From the NCBI GenBank assembly GCA_026707735.1, contig JAPOWH010000008.1:21342-85341 (forward strand): 64,000 bases of DNA. The letters are read 5' to 3'. Position 1 is the first letter of the stretch; each line of letters starts with the position of its first letter. The notes under the pieces are model-generated. The model did not search any database. It saw nothing but the letters and a program-made list of their open reading frames with translations, and was not told the DNA's origin. The translations under genes and the position numbers were made by a program. Below, in pieces: positions 55,450-63,946 of the stretch. Origin of the DNA: Gammaproteobacteria bacterium. GTDB taxonomy: Bacteria; Pseudomonadota; Gammaproteobacteria; Pseudomonadales; Azotimanducaceae.

Positions 55450-58013
55450 ATGAAACCACCGTCATTAGTCTTTCTTATTCGTTTCTCTTCTAGAGCTATT
55501 GAATCTCTTAGTGACCGTCGCTTAGATCCAAATTCGAGGCAAGAAGCACTTTTAAATTTATTCAAGTAGAATTCGATGAAAGCATCAATTCCATCGTAAA
55601 GACAGCCAAGGTCACTCTTTGCATAAGCTCTTACCAGCGAACTCTTGTGGTCTATTACTGTATAGGAAACAATTGAATCTTCGTGATATTCCTCATGGCG
55701 GGGAACATCCATTAGCTTTTCAGAAATTTTTTGGTTCCATGTGGTTCGGTGAATGCCTCGATGTGGAATTTCAAAGGCTGCGTCCGTAATATTCAAGGCA
55801 GCCACAAGCATCGGGACAGAAAGTCGACTTTCCTTGGAAGTAAGGCACTGACTCCAAATAGTATAGACCGTATTCCATAGCTTGTCGTTCTCATGAAAGT
55901 CTGCCAGGAGTCGTGTGTAACCACTAACGTCCATTGCATCCAATAGCGGTGCTGCAGCAATCTTGATGGCCTGGCGTTCTTGCCAATCAATATTGCCCCC
56001 TTTAGGGAGGAGATTTTGAAATTTGTTTATGCAACCCACCAAGTAGAACTCAAAGACGTTTTCTAGCAAGTCGCTATCATTGTTAACTAGTGAATCAAGT
56101 ACAACTTCGCCTGAAATATGCAAGAACTGTCCTGCATAATCGGGAAATTTAGCGGGACGCGTCGATAGGTCCAACTTGACGCTGTGGTGAGACATTGATG
56201 ACACTAAATTTGATTTCCTGCGATTGATTCGGGCCTCGATCCGATCAGCATCAAATTCCGACCAACGTAAACCTCTAATTCTTCGGTCACTAGCCAGATC
56301 ACTCCACGATTTTTCCCAGACTTTGAATTGGTCGTGCAGTTTGTGCCAGTATTCCCATTCTCGACTCATTAATGCTGCAGCTAGCCAAGGATGTTCTTGA
56401 TTCAAAACAGTCGTGATCATTTTTTCGAACAATGCAATACCCTTATCTACCAAGGCATTACAATTTTCTGTGAATCGTCCGGCCGCGGACCGAACGACCA
56501 ACTCAGATTGGTACCACCGAGGTGTTACATACTTTCCCTCAATGTTGAACTCAAACACTAATCGTGGTCTAAGCCATTCAAGCTGTGGTAAACAATATCC
56601 CGGAATCCCATGGCTGTAAATGCTGCGGTTACTACGCCAATTGATGGATGCAACTTTTTTGTGGATCTGACGTTTGCCAATCGAAGCTATGTGTTCTCTA
56701 TACGCTATCGCGAGCGAAACCAGAAGAGACGCTAAACTCTCTATGATTGCAATTTTTTCTAGCGTATCGTTGGTCCCAGGTCTGCTGTCACCTGGTACCA
56801 CAACTTGGTCCAAGACAACAACCCCTAAAGTGCTTATAGTCTCTAATGCTCTCTGAACTTCGCCGGCACGCCCAAGAATTCCTATGTAAATATTAACGAG
56901 TGCAAATAATCCATGTACATCGGAGTACTTTTTGTCTCCGAGGTTGACTTTCACACACCTCATCACAATAGGCAATACTCTGGCTTCTACCCATTCCTTA
57001 TTGGTTACGGTCGTTGGCTGAAGCAAAGTACCCGTTTCATGAGCAACTGAGACTTGAGAATACTCTGTCCGGAACCAATCGCGCTGTTGAAATTGCTGCT
57101 CATACCAGAGGCTATCGAATGGAATGCCTGCCTTGGATTGTTCGTACTGTGTCAAGAATTGCACGAGTTGTTGTGAGAGCTCGATGAAGGGCTTGCCTCG
57201 TAAGTGGCGTGCTTCTGCTGTTATATCCGTCAGCGTTTGAAGAGTTTCAAGTGTCGCACTAGCATTTCGATGCGCGTGCTCTTGAAACGACCTATTTGAC
57301 CATTGAAATCCACCTACTCTGACTGTTCGAAGCCAATGATTTAGTCGTTCAAATATGTGAAATGAAAGTTTCGTGGGATCGAATAAATAGAATGCTCGCC
57401 GTCCAAGTTGCACAAATGCAATTACACCTACAGCGGAACATAGTGCGACAATCGGTATTGCCGAATGATTGTATGCCAATCCAATCAATCTGAATGCGAT
57501 GAATATTAGGCTTAGTACCGTCAAGAACGCCAGGAACCGCATGTATGTGTTTCCGTAGCGTTCCTCAGCTAACAAGTCGCGAATGTTGTTCGGTACTGTT
57601 GCATAAATAGCACTGCCTATTGCACTCACACCAGCGTAATACAAACCAATAAAGACACTACCGATGCCAGCAACTGTGGCGAGAAAGGCTATATAATCTG
57701 CGTCATTCGGGACACTAACTCCGAATCTTGCATACAGCAATTTTGCGTGTGAGTCGAAAAACTGAAGCACAATGGCTAGAGTAATCGCAAATATCACGGG
57801 CCATACAGCTGTACCAAAAATTTGTCGTATTGAATAAAATTTTGTCTTTTGTTTTCGTAGTCCAGTTCGAACCCCAAACGCGTTGGTCTCTACCCAAAAA
57901 ACCAAGCGCTTTAACGCCCACCTAATCCACCAATATACACGTGTTCGATTCCCAAATGTACGAAGCCCAATGCGAGAGATAAAGTGTATGATTCCATCAG
58001 TGAGCTTGTTCAT
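55446..58013 (-). CDS. Large membrane-anchored protein of unknown function
   Basis: An 855-residue protein. A basic amphipathic start is followed by four predicted membrane helices at about residues 68-86, 108-137, 158-182 and 184-204 (for example WPVIFAITLAIVLQFF and LAFLTVLSLIFIAFRLIGLA), then a cytoplasmic, mostly helical region of about 640 residues. That region contains no recognised enzymatic motif; stretches such as LFALVNIYIGILGRAGEVQR and VLDSLVNNDSDLLENVFEFY look like helical-repeat scaffolding. Membrane segment plus large helical domain is a layout seen in some abortive-infection proteins. Here that is only a comparison of shape. Coupled to the 309-residue gene downstream. Confidence 0.65.
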   Translation of the reverse strand: MNKLTDGIIHFISRIGLRTFGNRTRVYWWIRWALKRLVFWVETNAFGVRTGLRKQKTKFYSIRQIFGTAVWPVIFAITLAIVLQFFDSHAKLLYARFGVSVPNDADYIAFLATVAGIGSVFIGLYYAGVSAIGSAIYATVPNNIRDLLAEERYGNTYMRFLAFLTVLSLIFIAFRLIGLAYNHSAIPIVALCSAVGVIAFVQLGRRAFYLFDPTKLSFHIFERLNHWLRTVRVGGFQWSNRSFQEHAHRNASATLETLQTLTDITAEARHLRGKPFIELSQQLVQFLTQYEQSKAGIPFDSLWYEQQFQQRDWFRTEYSQVSVAHETGTLLQPTTVTNKEWVEARVLPIVMRCVKVNLGDKKYSDVHGLFALVNIYIGILGRAGEVQRALETISTLGVVVLDQVVVPGDSRPGTNDTLEKIAIIESLASLLVSLAIAYREHIASIGKRQIHKKVASINWRSNRSIYSHGIPGYCLPQLEWLRPRLVFEFNIEGKYVTPRWYQSELVVRSAAGRFTENCNALVDKGIALFEKMITTVLNQEHPWLAAALMSREWEYWHKLHDQFKVWEKSWSDLASDRRIRGLRWSEFDADRIEARINRRKSNLVSSMSHHSVKLDLSTRPAKFPDYAGQFLHISGEVVLDSLVNNDSDLLENVFEFYLVGCINKFQNLLPKGGNIDWQERQAIKIAAAPLLDAMDVSGYTRLLADFHENDKLWNTVYTIWSQCLTSKESRLSVPMLVAALNITDAAFEIPHRGIHRTTWNQKISEKLMDVPRHEEYHEDSIVSYTVIDHKSSLVRAYAKSDLGCLYDGIDAFIEFYLNKFKSASCLEFGSKRRSLRDSIALEEKRIRKTNDGGFI

Positions 58014-58384
58014 CGATAAGATTCTAGTGTGATTAGAATGCGCCCGTAAACTCTAAAGAAAATGGGAATTACTGCATTGAATAAACAAGCTATTTGCCTG
58101 GGGCAAATGTCGCATGCGCAACACAGATGAGTGCGGTCGAGCAAGCAACGGTCCGCCGTGGACCACTCCAAAAAAGCAGGAATCTGCCTGCCACACACCC
58201 TAATTGTGATCCTTTGTCCACTTCGAGTCAGAATTAGCCAGTCAATCCCTCTCAATCCCAAAGGTAGTATACCCGTCTATTTAAAGCAGTAATTCCTCTA
58301 TGTTTTGGTCGACCGACGACAACTACACTAGGGCCTCAGTAAGTTGGTACAAATTCCAATTCTAAATAGCAAATAGGCTGAACG
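58014..58384. other. Intergenic region with several dyads
   Basis: 371 bases between the Hsp70-Fic stop and the 855-residue gene. Besides a terminator (58171-58192) it holds ATTTGCC-TGG-GGCAAAT (58092-58108) and GGTCC-GCCGT-GGACC (58151-58165). These could be operator or RNA-stem elements in the leader of the leftward membrane-protein operon. A short open frame across it is rejected because it crosses the terminator. Confidence 0.45.
58171..58192 (-). terminator. Intrinsic terminator after the Hsp70-Fic gene
   Basis: On the minus strand, GCAGG (58192-58188) pairs with CCTGC (58181-58177) across a six-base loop and is followed directly by TTTTTT (58176-58171). It lies about 190 bases after the Hsp70-Fic stop and before the next leftward gene, so it would separate the two island operons. 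Confidence 0.55.
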
Positions 58385-61300
58385 TTAGTTGCGGGAGTCT
58401 AAGAAGTCTTGTACAAGAATTCCAAACCAATTCTTGACCATAGATGCCTCACCAGTTTGGTAAACGTAAGTCTCAGTATCAGGAGATCTCGTGATAATGC
58501 CCATTTTACCTCCATCGTGAGTAATCTCGACTATACGTGACCAATCTTGTTCAGCTACATGTATATGTCTAAGCTCCTCAGGTACCAGCCTTGATAAGTG
58601 AAGCGAACACGTTTGTCTTAGGTCTGCATTTGTCTCCTCCGCCATTTTCGAGCTAGGACCAAAGTGAAATACAAGCTCTTCTTCTTCTTCGGGAAACTCA
58701 AACGTGATCTTTAGGCACCAAGCCCTTTCCATAGTCCTTCTTTCCCTAATTGAACGGTACGTCTCAAAATCAATAAATGGAAAGTCTCTAACTCGAACCT
58801 CACCTGCTCTCAAACCTCTGAGTGTCCGAGACAACTGCCCCGAAAGTTCCTTCAACTCAGCTACTACTCCTGACATTGCATTATACCAATCATCATACTG
58901 TTCTTCAAGTCTTAGCGGAACCACTGATGCTTGATTCGACGTTAATCGTTCAATCAAACGCCCAAATTCTGAATCTGGTTCAACCTCATCGATGACTACA
59001 GATCTCTGTGCATCTTCTACATTTTGTTCTACGGAATTTTCCAGTTTTGTTATAGTGTCCTCAAGGACATCGCAGAATAGATTTGTTAGTTCTGTTAAAT
59101 TACCTATTTTAGTAGCTTCTTTACTATTGCAAAGCTCCAACGCGTCATAATACCTTTCTCTGTGTAGCCATGGCAATAGTAATCCCGGTAAATTTGCACG
59201 CCACATAAAATAATTCGCTAAGAGTCGGGCTACCCTACCATTTCCGTCCTTAAATGGATGAATCGAAACAAATCGCACATGAGCTTCAACCGCTTGTCTA
59301 ATAGGATTGAGTGCTGTAAACTCGGAGGAACGAAAACGAGCCAACATTTCTTCACAGAATTGTTCGATTTGTATGTGATCAGGTGGAACAAAAGCACTCC
59401 CTGATATCTCTACATTGGCCTTCCGAAAGTTGCCGGGATCCGCATCTTCGTCACCTAACATTGTTTGCTGGTGAATCTCTCTAATCATGGTTACGTGCAG
59501 AGGCACCTCATGGTCGGTTGCGTATTCAGCAACAAGCCGGAAAGCATTCCGTAAACTCTGCGCAGCGCCACAGTCCTTTACCATTTTTCCTGCCACGATT
59601 TTGCCATCGATGATCATGCCAGGCTTTGCAAATTGACTGATACTATTCGCTCTTACGTTATCGTTGTTTGGGCCAGATATTTGAAGCACCATCTCTGTTT
59701 GACCACGGTCCAACTGACTACCTTCAATGCGATTTGAATGGTAAACATAGTCAATTTCTTCCTCCTTATTCAAGCTAGTGATTAGGTCTTGACGGTTGAC
59801 ATTGTTTTCCAATACCTCTTCGAGCCGACGCACTAAATCATTAGTTCGACTCTGAGTACGCTGATCACAAAAGTAGTTTGTAGGCAATGCTTGCAATAGG
59901 TCTAGATCTTTCAATTTAGCAAAGGCAAGTTGAGTGTTGTCAGTACCAAAGTCTATAGAGAAAAAAGTTTCCCCCTCAATCCCTGACAAGTCGTGTAAAT
60001 CTATGGGGGGATCAAGAGCGAAGCGGAGGTTTTCGGAAGTATCCACTTCAAATTTAGCAAAACCGTCTTCCTGCAGTGTCATCGAGAGTTGCAGATGTCT
60101 TTTGGATCGTTGATTGCGATAACGGGAAATTCGTTGCCAGTGATTTCCGAGTTCATCTTCGGTTTCGGCACCCGTAATTTTGCAGAATCGATAAAACAGA
60201 TTTCTTGAGTCTTGGCGCAGGTTGAACTCCCATGATCTTGTTTTATTCATCAGTTTGTTTAGACTCATTGGAGCCTTTAACAAAATCCCTTTCCGAAGAT
60301 CACTTTTCACGCCAAATGGACTATTCATCTTCAGAGGTAGATACAGCTCACCGGCATTGTGACCACACTGAAATCTGACGTCCTCTTGGAGAAAGGGTTC
60401 TACTCTGGCCGGCTTCATTCCGTGGTGACGGGAATTTGCTGCCGCCTCTATTGCTAATCCATGAGCAACAGCTTTCTTGTAATCAGGAGATACTATATAT
60501 TCGGCATCTTTAAATAGTGTGTCCTTTCCCAATTTGCTTTCAATGAGTTTCCTAACAAAACTCATTTGACATGTCCCACCAGCCAAAATTACAAAGTGCA
60601 CCTCCTTGACACCCAAATTCGATGATTGAACGTTGTCAAGGCTTTCATCTATGACGGCATCAACCGCCGGCCATACTCTCTCCTCAAACACTGTCTCAAC
60701 TAGAGTCTGACTTACTTCAACATTTCGATTATTCCAATAAAAGGAATGTCTTTGGAGATTGCTCTTATTGACTTTTTCAGTTATCGAGTTAGACAAAGTC
60801 TCTTTAGATTTCTTAATTTGCTGCATTGCACCGACAGATCCCTCCACTTGTAACACTTCGGCTAAGCATGAATCAAGTGTAGTTCCACCGATTTCTGCGG
60901 ATGTCACTCCATGAGGGACATGGTTTTGACCACCTCTAGCAAGTTTGCCAAATTTCGTAGTTTGGATTAGACAGACATCAGTGGTACCACCTCCAATGTC
61001 GATGATTAGCACATTTTTCTGTTCCTCTAAGTTATCCATATCGTTAATGTGAAACTGAAAAACCGCAAACGGTTCCGGCCAAAACTTCGGTTTGGGATAG
61101 CCTAGTTCCTGAAATATTGTTTCAATCTGTTTTTTGTATTTTTGACGCCATTGAATCTGATTTTCCGATGTAGTTGGTGGAATCCCAATAATTATCTGAG
61201 GTTTCTCCGTCAATTCATCCAATTGTGCAATTGATTGTTCTAGCAAAATCTTGAAATATTTCTTGGCTAGTAACGGTAAGTCTTGTCTATCCATTACTCG

Positions 61301-61522
61301 GGCGAGTTCAGTATTGGAAATCAACTCGGTCCTAAGCTCCGCCTCGGATTTCCCTAGCAACATTTTCCAATTGCCAAGTTTTAGAAATTGTTGGTCTGGC
61401 GCATCGACAGCCTCATCACCAATGAGTACTTCTTGTCTCTCCAATGGCAGTGCAATAACGGTCGGGATGCCATCTGGAGAACTCATGGGAAGGCTATTTA
61501 CTTTCATTTTCTCGAAGTTCAT
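58385..61522 (-). CDS. Hsp70/actin-like ATPase (apparently circularly permuted) fused to a Fic domain
   Basis: A 1045-residue fusion. Residues ~15-365 match the Hsp70 ATPase: IIIGIPPTT, phosphate-2 VLIIDIGGGTTDVCLI at 171-186, and adenosine motif FVILAGGTCQMSFV at 310-323. The chain begins where DnaK would be some 30 residues in (IPTVIALPLERQEVLIGDEA), lacking the first phosphate loop. That loop appears instead at 520-535 as FFSIDFGTDNTQLAFA, after a beta-rich segment (375-510). Residues ~560-830 are a Fic domain: inhibitory motif SNRIEG at 596-601 (S-x3-E-G) and the active loop HPFKDGNGR at 755-763, so AMP transfer is expected and self-inhibited. The C-terminal ~200 residues are unrecognised. 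GAGGAA precedes the ATG. It lies just after a DNA methyltransferase gene and may be co-translated with its undamaged form. Confidence 0.85.
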   Translation of the reverse strand: MNFEKMKVNSLPMSSPDGIPTVIALPLERQEVLIGDEAVDAPDQQFLKLGNWKMLLGKSEAELRTELISNTELARVMDRQDLPLLAKKYFKILLEQSIAQLDELTEKPQIIIGIPPTTSENQIQWRQKYKKQIETIFQELGYPKPKFWPEPFAVFQFHINDMDNLEEQKNVLIIDIGGGTTDVCLIQTTKFGKLARGGQNHVPHGVTSAEIGGTTLDSCLAEVLQVEGSVGAMQQIKKSKETLSNSITEKVNKSNLQRHSFYWNNRNVEVSQTLVETVFEERVWPAVDAVIDESLDNVQSSNLGVKEVHFVILAGGTCQMSFVRKLIESKLGKDTLFKDAEYIVSPDYKKAVAHGLAIEAAANSRHHGMKPARVEPFLQEDVRFQCGHNAGELYLPLKMNSPFGVKSDLRKGILLKAPMSLNKLMNKTRSWEFNLRQDSRNLFYRFCKITGAETEDELGNHWQRISRYRNQRSKRHLQLSMTLQEDGFAKFEVDTSENLRFALDPPIDLHDLSGIEGETFFSIDFGTDNTQLAFAKLKDLDLLQALPTNYFCDQRTQSRTNDLVRRLEEVLENNVNRQDLITSLNKEEEIDYVYHSNRIEGSQLDRGQTEMVLQISGPNNDNVRANSISQFAKPGMIIDGKIVAGKMVKDCGAAQSLRNAFRLVAEYATDHEVPLHVTMIREIHQQTMLGDEDADPGNFRKANVEISGSAFVPPDHIQIEQFCEEMLARFRSSEFTALNPIRQAVEAHVRFVSIHPFKDGNGRVARLLANYFMWRANLPGLLLPWLHRERYYDALELCNSKEATKIGNLTELTNLFCDVLEDTITKLENSVEQNVEDAQRSVVIDEVEPDSEFGRLIERLTSNQASVVPLRLEEQYDDWYNAMSGVVAELKELSGQLSRTLRGLRAGEVRVRDFPFIDFETYRSIRERRTMERAWCLKITFEFPEEEEELVFHFGPSSKMAEETNADLRQTCSLHLSRLVPEELRHIHVAEQDWSRIVEITHDGGKMGIITRSPDTETYVYQTGEASMVKNWFGILVQDFLDSRN

Positions 61523-61652
61523 GTTTGTAACATTTCCTCTATATTGGTACTTCTTGCAAAAGTTGTTAGTCGATCACAAGCTTCTTTGCTATTGAAATTT
61601 GGAGAACTCTTATGTACTTTCCATTTACCCTCTGTTAATGCGTCATCTGCTT

Positions 61653-63491
61653 CTAGTCGGTATATTCCTCGTCAATGGCAATTCTGCATTGCCCATAACC
61701 TAATCCACTAACACAAGGTTCTCGGTGCAATTTTTCGCGGAGATCGCTAAGATACCCTGAGTCCCAGCTTGACACCTCTGAAACTGCTTGATCCCAGTGA
61801 GCTCGAACCTTACACTCGCCCTCGCGGAACTGTGGTACCTGAATCGTGTGTGTGTCCTTGTAGCATGCAACCAATATTCCCCGCGCATAGTCATCATCAC
61901 GAACATTTGGAACAACGACATTGCTCAGATCGGCACCACTATACGTGGGAAAATGCAATTTCCTACCACGACTTCGCATGATTAGAAGACGGCCAACCGT
62001 TGAATTAAGGAAGACTGCAAGAGCTTGCGATTCTTCAAGACTAAGACCAGTAACTGGCATCCATCCATTTCCGACAAATCTATCTCCCGCCACAGCACAA
62101 ACCCGTGCAGTTGACGGATCTTGACCAGCAGTGATGAGCAAGTGACCCGCCTTTTGCAGCAACTTAGTCCTATGTTGTATTGGATCGTCTTTCTTTGAAA
62201 TCCAGAATTCGTCTGGACGCGTGTGAAGACTTTCCTGTCCGTCCGATCCTTTAGATCTAACAATTGGAAAGCTTCCAATGATGTGCTCATCTGACTTTTG
62301 GAAACTGCCACGCAAAACTTGACCTGTAGCATGGACTCGAACGCTTTCAATACTCGCCAACGGAATCAGAGAACCACCCTGAAAGAAATCCCAACTCGCT
62401 TTGGCCAATTCGGGATCCCGCCAAATCCCGGGCGACCAATCTCCCGCCTCCATTCGGGACGCCGGCCAAGTCGACACTCTTCCCCAGCTCTCTTCTATGC
62501 GATTTCCCAAACGCAACCGATCACAAAGTTCGGTTGCCTCATCTTCATTCATCGGAAATCGGTCCAAACTCACGAATCGAGTATCTTGCTTTCTTGCTTC
62601 ATCGCACTTGCGAGCGATGATCAAACTCTCGTTAATATTGCTGCCTTGGCTCATGTTCAATTGGCGAGGCTTGTGACAAGTCACAACGGTGTGAATGTGG
62701 TATTTAGAAGCAAGAAATCTCCTCTCTTTGAGTCCTGAAGGCGCACATAGGGCCACGGTCGGAACTACTGATGCGAAGATCCCATTGGATTGCAGGCAAA
62801 AACCGGCTAAAGCTGTAAACAAGGGGCGGACAGTATTCTTATCTGTAATTTGCTTTGTACTAGGATGTTCAGTTTCTAAAGTGTCCTGGAGTACATCTAT
62901 ACGGTCCCGTAAAGCGTTTTGTTCTTCTCTTGAAAATTTCTCTCCCATTTTTTCTCGATTCGTAAAAGGGGGATTCATGATCACTATGCTTGCGTCGCTT
63001 GCCTCTTCAACAGCCGAAGCAATTCTTGCATCGAGATTCTTGTCAGAAGTCTTCCAAACCTGTTCCGATTCAATAGAATGCTCGAGTCTAAGTAGCTGCT
63101 TGGGAACAATCTCACTCTGATCTAACAGTTCCAAAGTTCCGGCATTCACGGTCAAATTGCTTTGATTTTGACCGTAAGGCATCCGATGCAACCCCATGCG
63201 GTTAAATCTGACCTCAGCGTTGCCAATACTCAACTGGGCGGCAGCCAACTGAAGGGAAACAGGGTTGATGTCAAAGCCTTTGAGAACTTGCTCCACTGCG
63301 ATTCGATGCAGGCGGCTTATGCGATCCGAGCTTGCCTGTGTTTTGCGAGCGCGTCGCCGCATTTCTGCAAGACATGCCGCCAACAACGTGCCGCTTCCGC
63401 ATGCTAAGTCAACGATTTTGATTCTTTTCCAGTGAGCCTCGTTGGACCAATCAAACTCACTCATTAGGTCAAGAGACAGACTAGCTAACAA
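61653..63491 (-). CDS. N6-adenine DNA methyltransferase, apparently damaged at both ends
   Basis: A class I SAM-dependent DNA methyltransferase. Motif I is VDLACGSGTLLAACLAEMRR, the acidic strand is KGFDINPVSLQLAAAQLSIG, and the catalytic N-P-P-F is IVIMNPPFTNREKMGE. The C-terminal half (for example GSFPIVRSKGSDGQESLH, SRGRKLHFPTYSGADLSNVV) looks like a target-recognition region, as in type I HsdM/IIG-like enzymes. The usual N-terminal domain is missing: upstream of the TTG the frame reads ATTAF after a stop at 63507-63509. At the 3' end IDEEYTD stops at 61653, but adding one base gives IDEEIYRLEADDALTEGKW and an open frame to 61519, overlapping the Hsp70-Fic ATG as ATGA. It is a decayed gene or a sequencing artefact. 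Confidence 0.78.
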   Translation of the reverse strand: MLASLSLDLMSEFDWSNEAHWKRIKIVDLACGSGTLLAACLAEMRRRARKTQASSDRISRLHRIAVEQVLKGFDINPVSLQLAAAQLSIGNAEVRFNRMGLHRMPYGQNQSNLTVNAGTLELLDQSEIVPKQLLRLEHSIESEQVWKTSDKNLDARIASAVEEASDASIVIMNPPFTNREKMGEKFSREEQNALRDRIDVLQDTLETEHPSTKQITDKNTVRPLFTALAGFCLQSNGIFASVVPTVALCAPSGLKERRFLASKYHIHTVVTCHKPRQLNMSQGSNINESLIIARKCDEARKQDTRFVSLDRFPMNEDEATELCDRLRLGNRIEESWGRVSTWPASRMEAGDWSPGIWRDPELAKASWDFFQGGSLIPLASIESVRVHATGQVLRGSFQKSDEHIIGSFPIVRSKGSDGQESLHTRPDEFWISKKDDPIQHRTKLLQKAGHLLITAGQDPSTARVCAVAGDRFVGNGWMPVTGLSLEESQALAVFLNSTVGRLLIMRSRGRKLHFPTYSGADLSNVVVPNVRDDDYARGILVACYKDTHTIQVPQFREGECKVRAHWDQAVSEVSSWDSGYLSDLREKLHREPCVSGLGYGQCRIAIDEEYTD

Positions 63492-63507
63492 AAATGCGGT
63501 AGTGGCT

Positions 63508-63574
63508 CATTTTGAATTTTAAGCATGAATCGATAGTTTGAACCTGATTCACCGGGTAAATTGAATTCAAAATG
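63508..63574. repeat. 11-bp perfect inverted repeat at the methyltransferase 5' break
   Basis: CATTTTGAATT (63508-63518) and AATTCAAAATG (63564-63574) are exact reverse complements, 45 bases apart. The left copy sits on the point where the methyltransferase frame is lost. It may be the end of a small element, a recombination site or an operator for the rightward small gene. Confidence 0.5.
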
Positions 63575-63631
63575 ATATCCATAGGATACATTTGATATAC
63601 AATGCACCATCATTCACAAGGACAAGGCATC

Positions 63632-63820
63632 ATGCCAAATCGACCTAATGACATCAACCAGCGTGCCAAGATGGTCGTGGACATTGCCACTGGTGAAACA
63701 AGCAATGAGCCTGAAAAGACATCAGGCAAGGTGCGAAGCGGCAAAGCACGAGCCAAGGCACTCACTGCGGAACGAAGGTCAGAGATAGCCAGACAAGCAG
63801 CACAAGCTCGCTGGTCGTAG
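63632..63820 (+). CDS. Small basic conserved protein (ARAKALTAERR-type)
   Basis: A 62-residue basic protein from the ATG at 63632 (an earlier in-frame ATG at 63602 would add ten residues). It has NDINQRAKMVVDIATGETSN followed by GKARAKALTAERRSEIARQA and a final QARWS. I recall this as a widespread small-protein pattern (K/R-A-R-A-x-x-L-T-x-E-x-R-x-x-I-A-R-x-A-A-x-A-R-W) of unknown, possibly nucleic-acid-binding, role. AAGGACAAGGCATC precedes the start, and a TATACAAT box lies 50-60 bases upstream. Confidence 0.6.
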   Translation: MPNRPNDINQRAKMVVDIATGETSNEPEKTSGKVRSGKARAKALTAERRSEIARQAAQARWS

Positions 63821-63821
63821 T

Positions 63822-63926
63822 GTGTCGTATCGACGCATTGCCTTTCGAGCAATCGCTGCATTCCTGATCAGCTTCCTCGCTACAGTTGCAGCGATTGCTC
63901 TCCTGCTCACTTTGATCATCCTGTAG
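63822..63926 (+). CDS. Possible 34-residue single-TM peptide
   Basis: A GTG two bases after the upstream stop opens a frame for MSYRRIAFRAIAAFLISFLA plus VAAIALLLTLIIL, i.e. a short basic start and one long hydrophobic helix, ending at TAG 63924-63926. Tight spacing after the small basic gene suggests translational coupling. It resembles small inner-membrane proteins in general shape. Too short to be sure; no ribosome-binding site of its own is seen. Confidence 0.4.
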   Translation: MSYRRIAFRAIAAFLISFLATVAAIALLLTLIIL

Positions 63927-63935
63927 TGCCTCCTA

Positions 63936-63946
63936 CCCCCCCCCCC
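63936..63946 (+). repeat. Homopolymer of 11 C
   Basis: An uninterrupted run of eleven C between the possible TM peptide and the window edge. Such tracts are prone to slippage in the cell and in sequencing. Confidence 0.7.

Noticed and set aside
58010..58261. An 83-codon leftward frame ending in an ATGA overlap with the 855-residue gene
   Set aside because: It begins at a TTG without a ribosome-binding site, runs through the intrinsic terminator and two dyads, and its composition (cysteine-rich, irregular) does not look coding.
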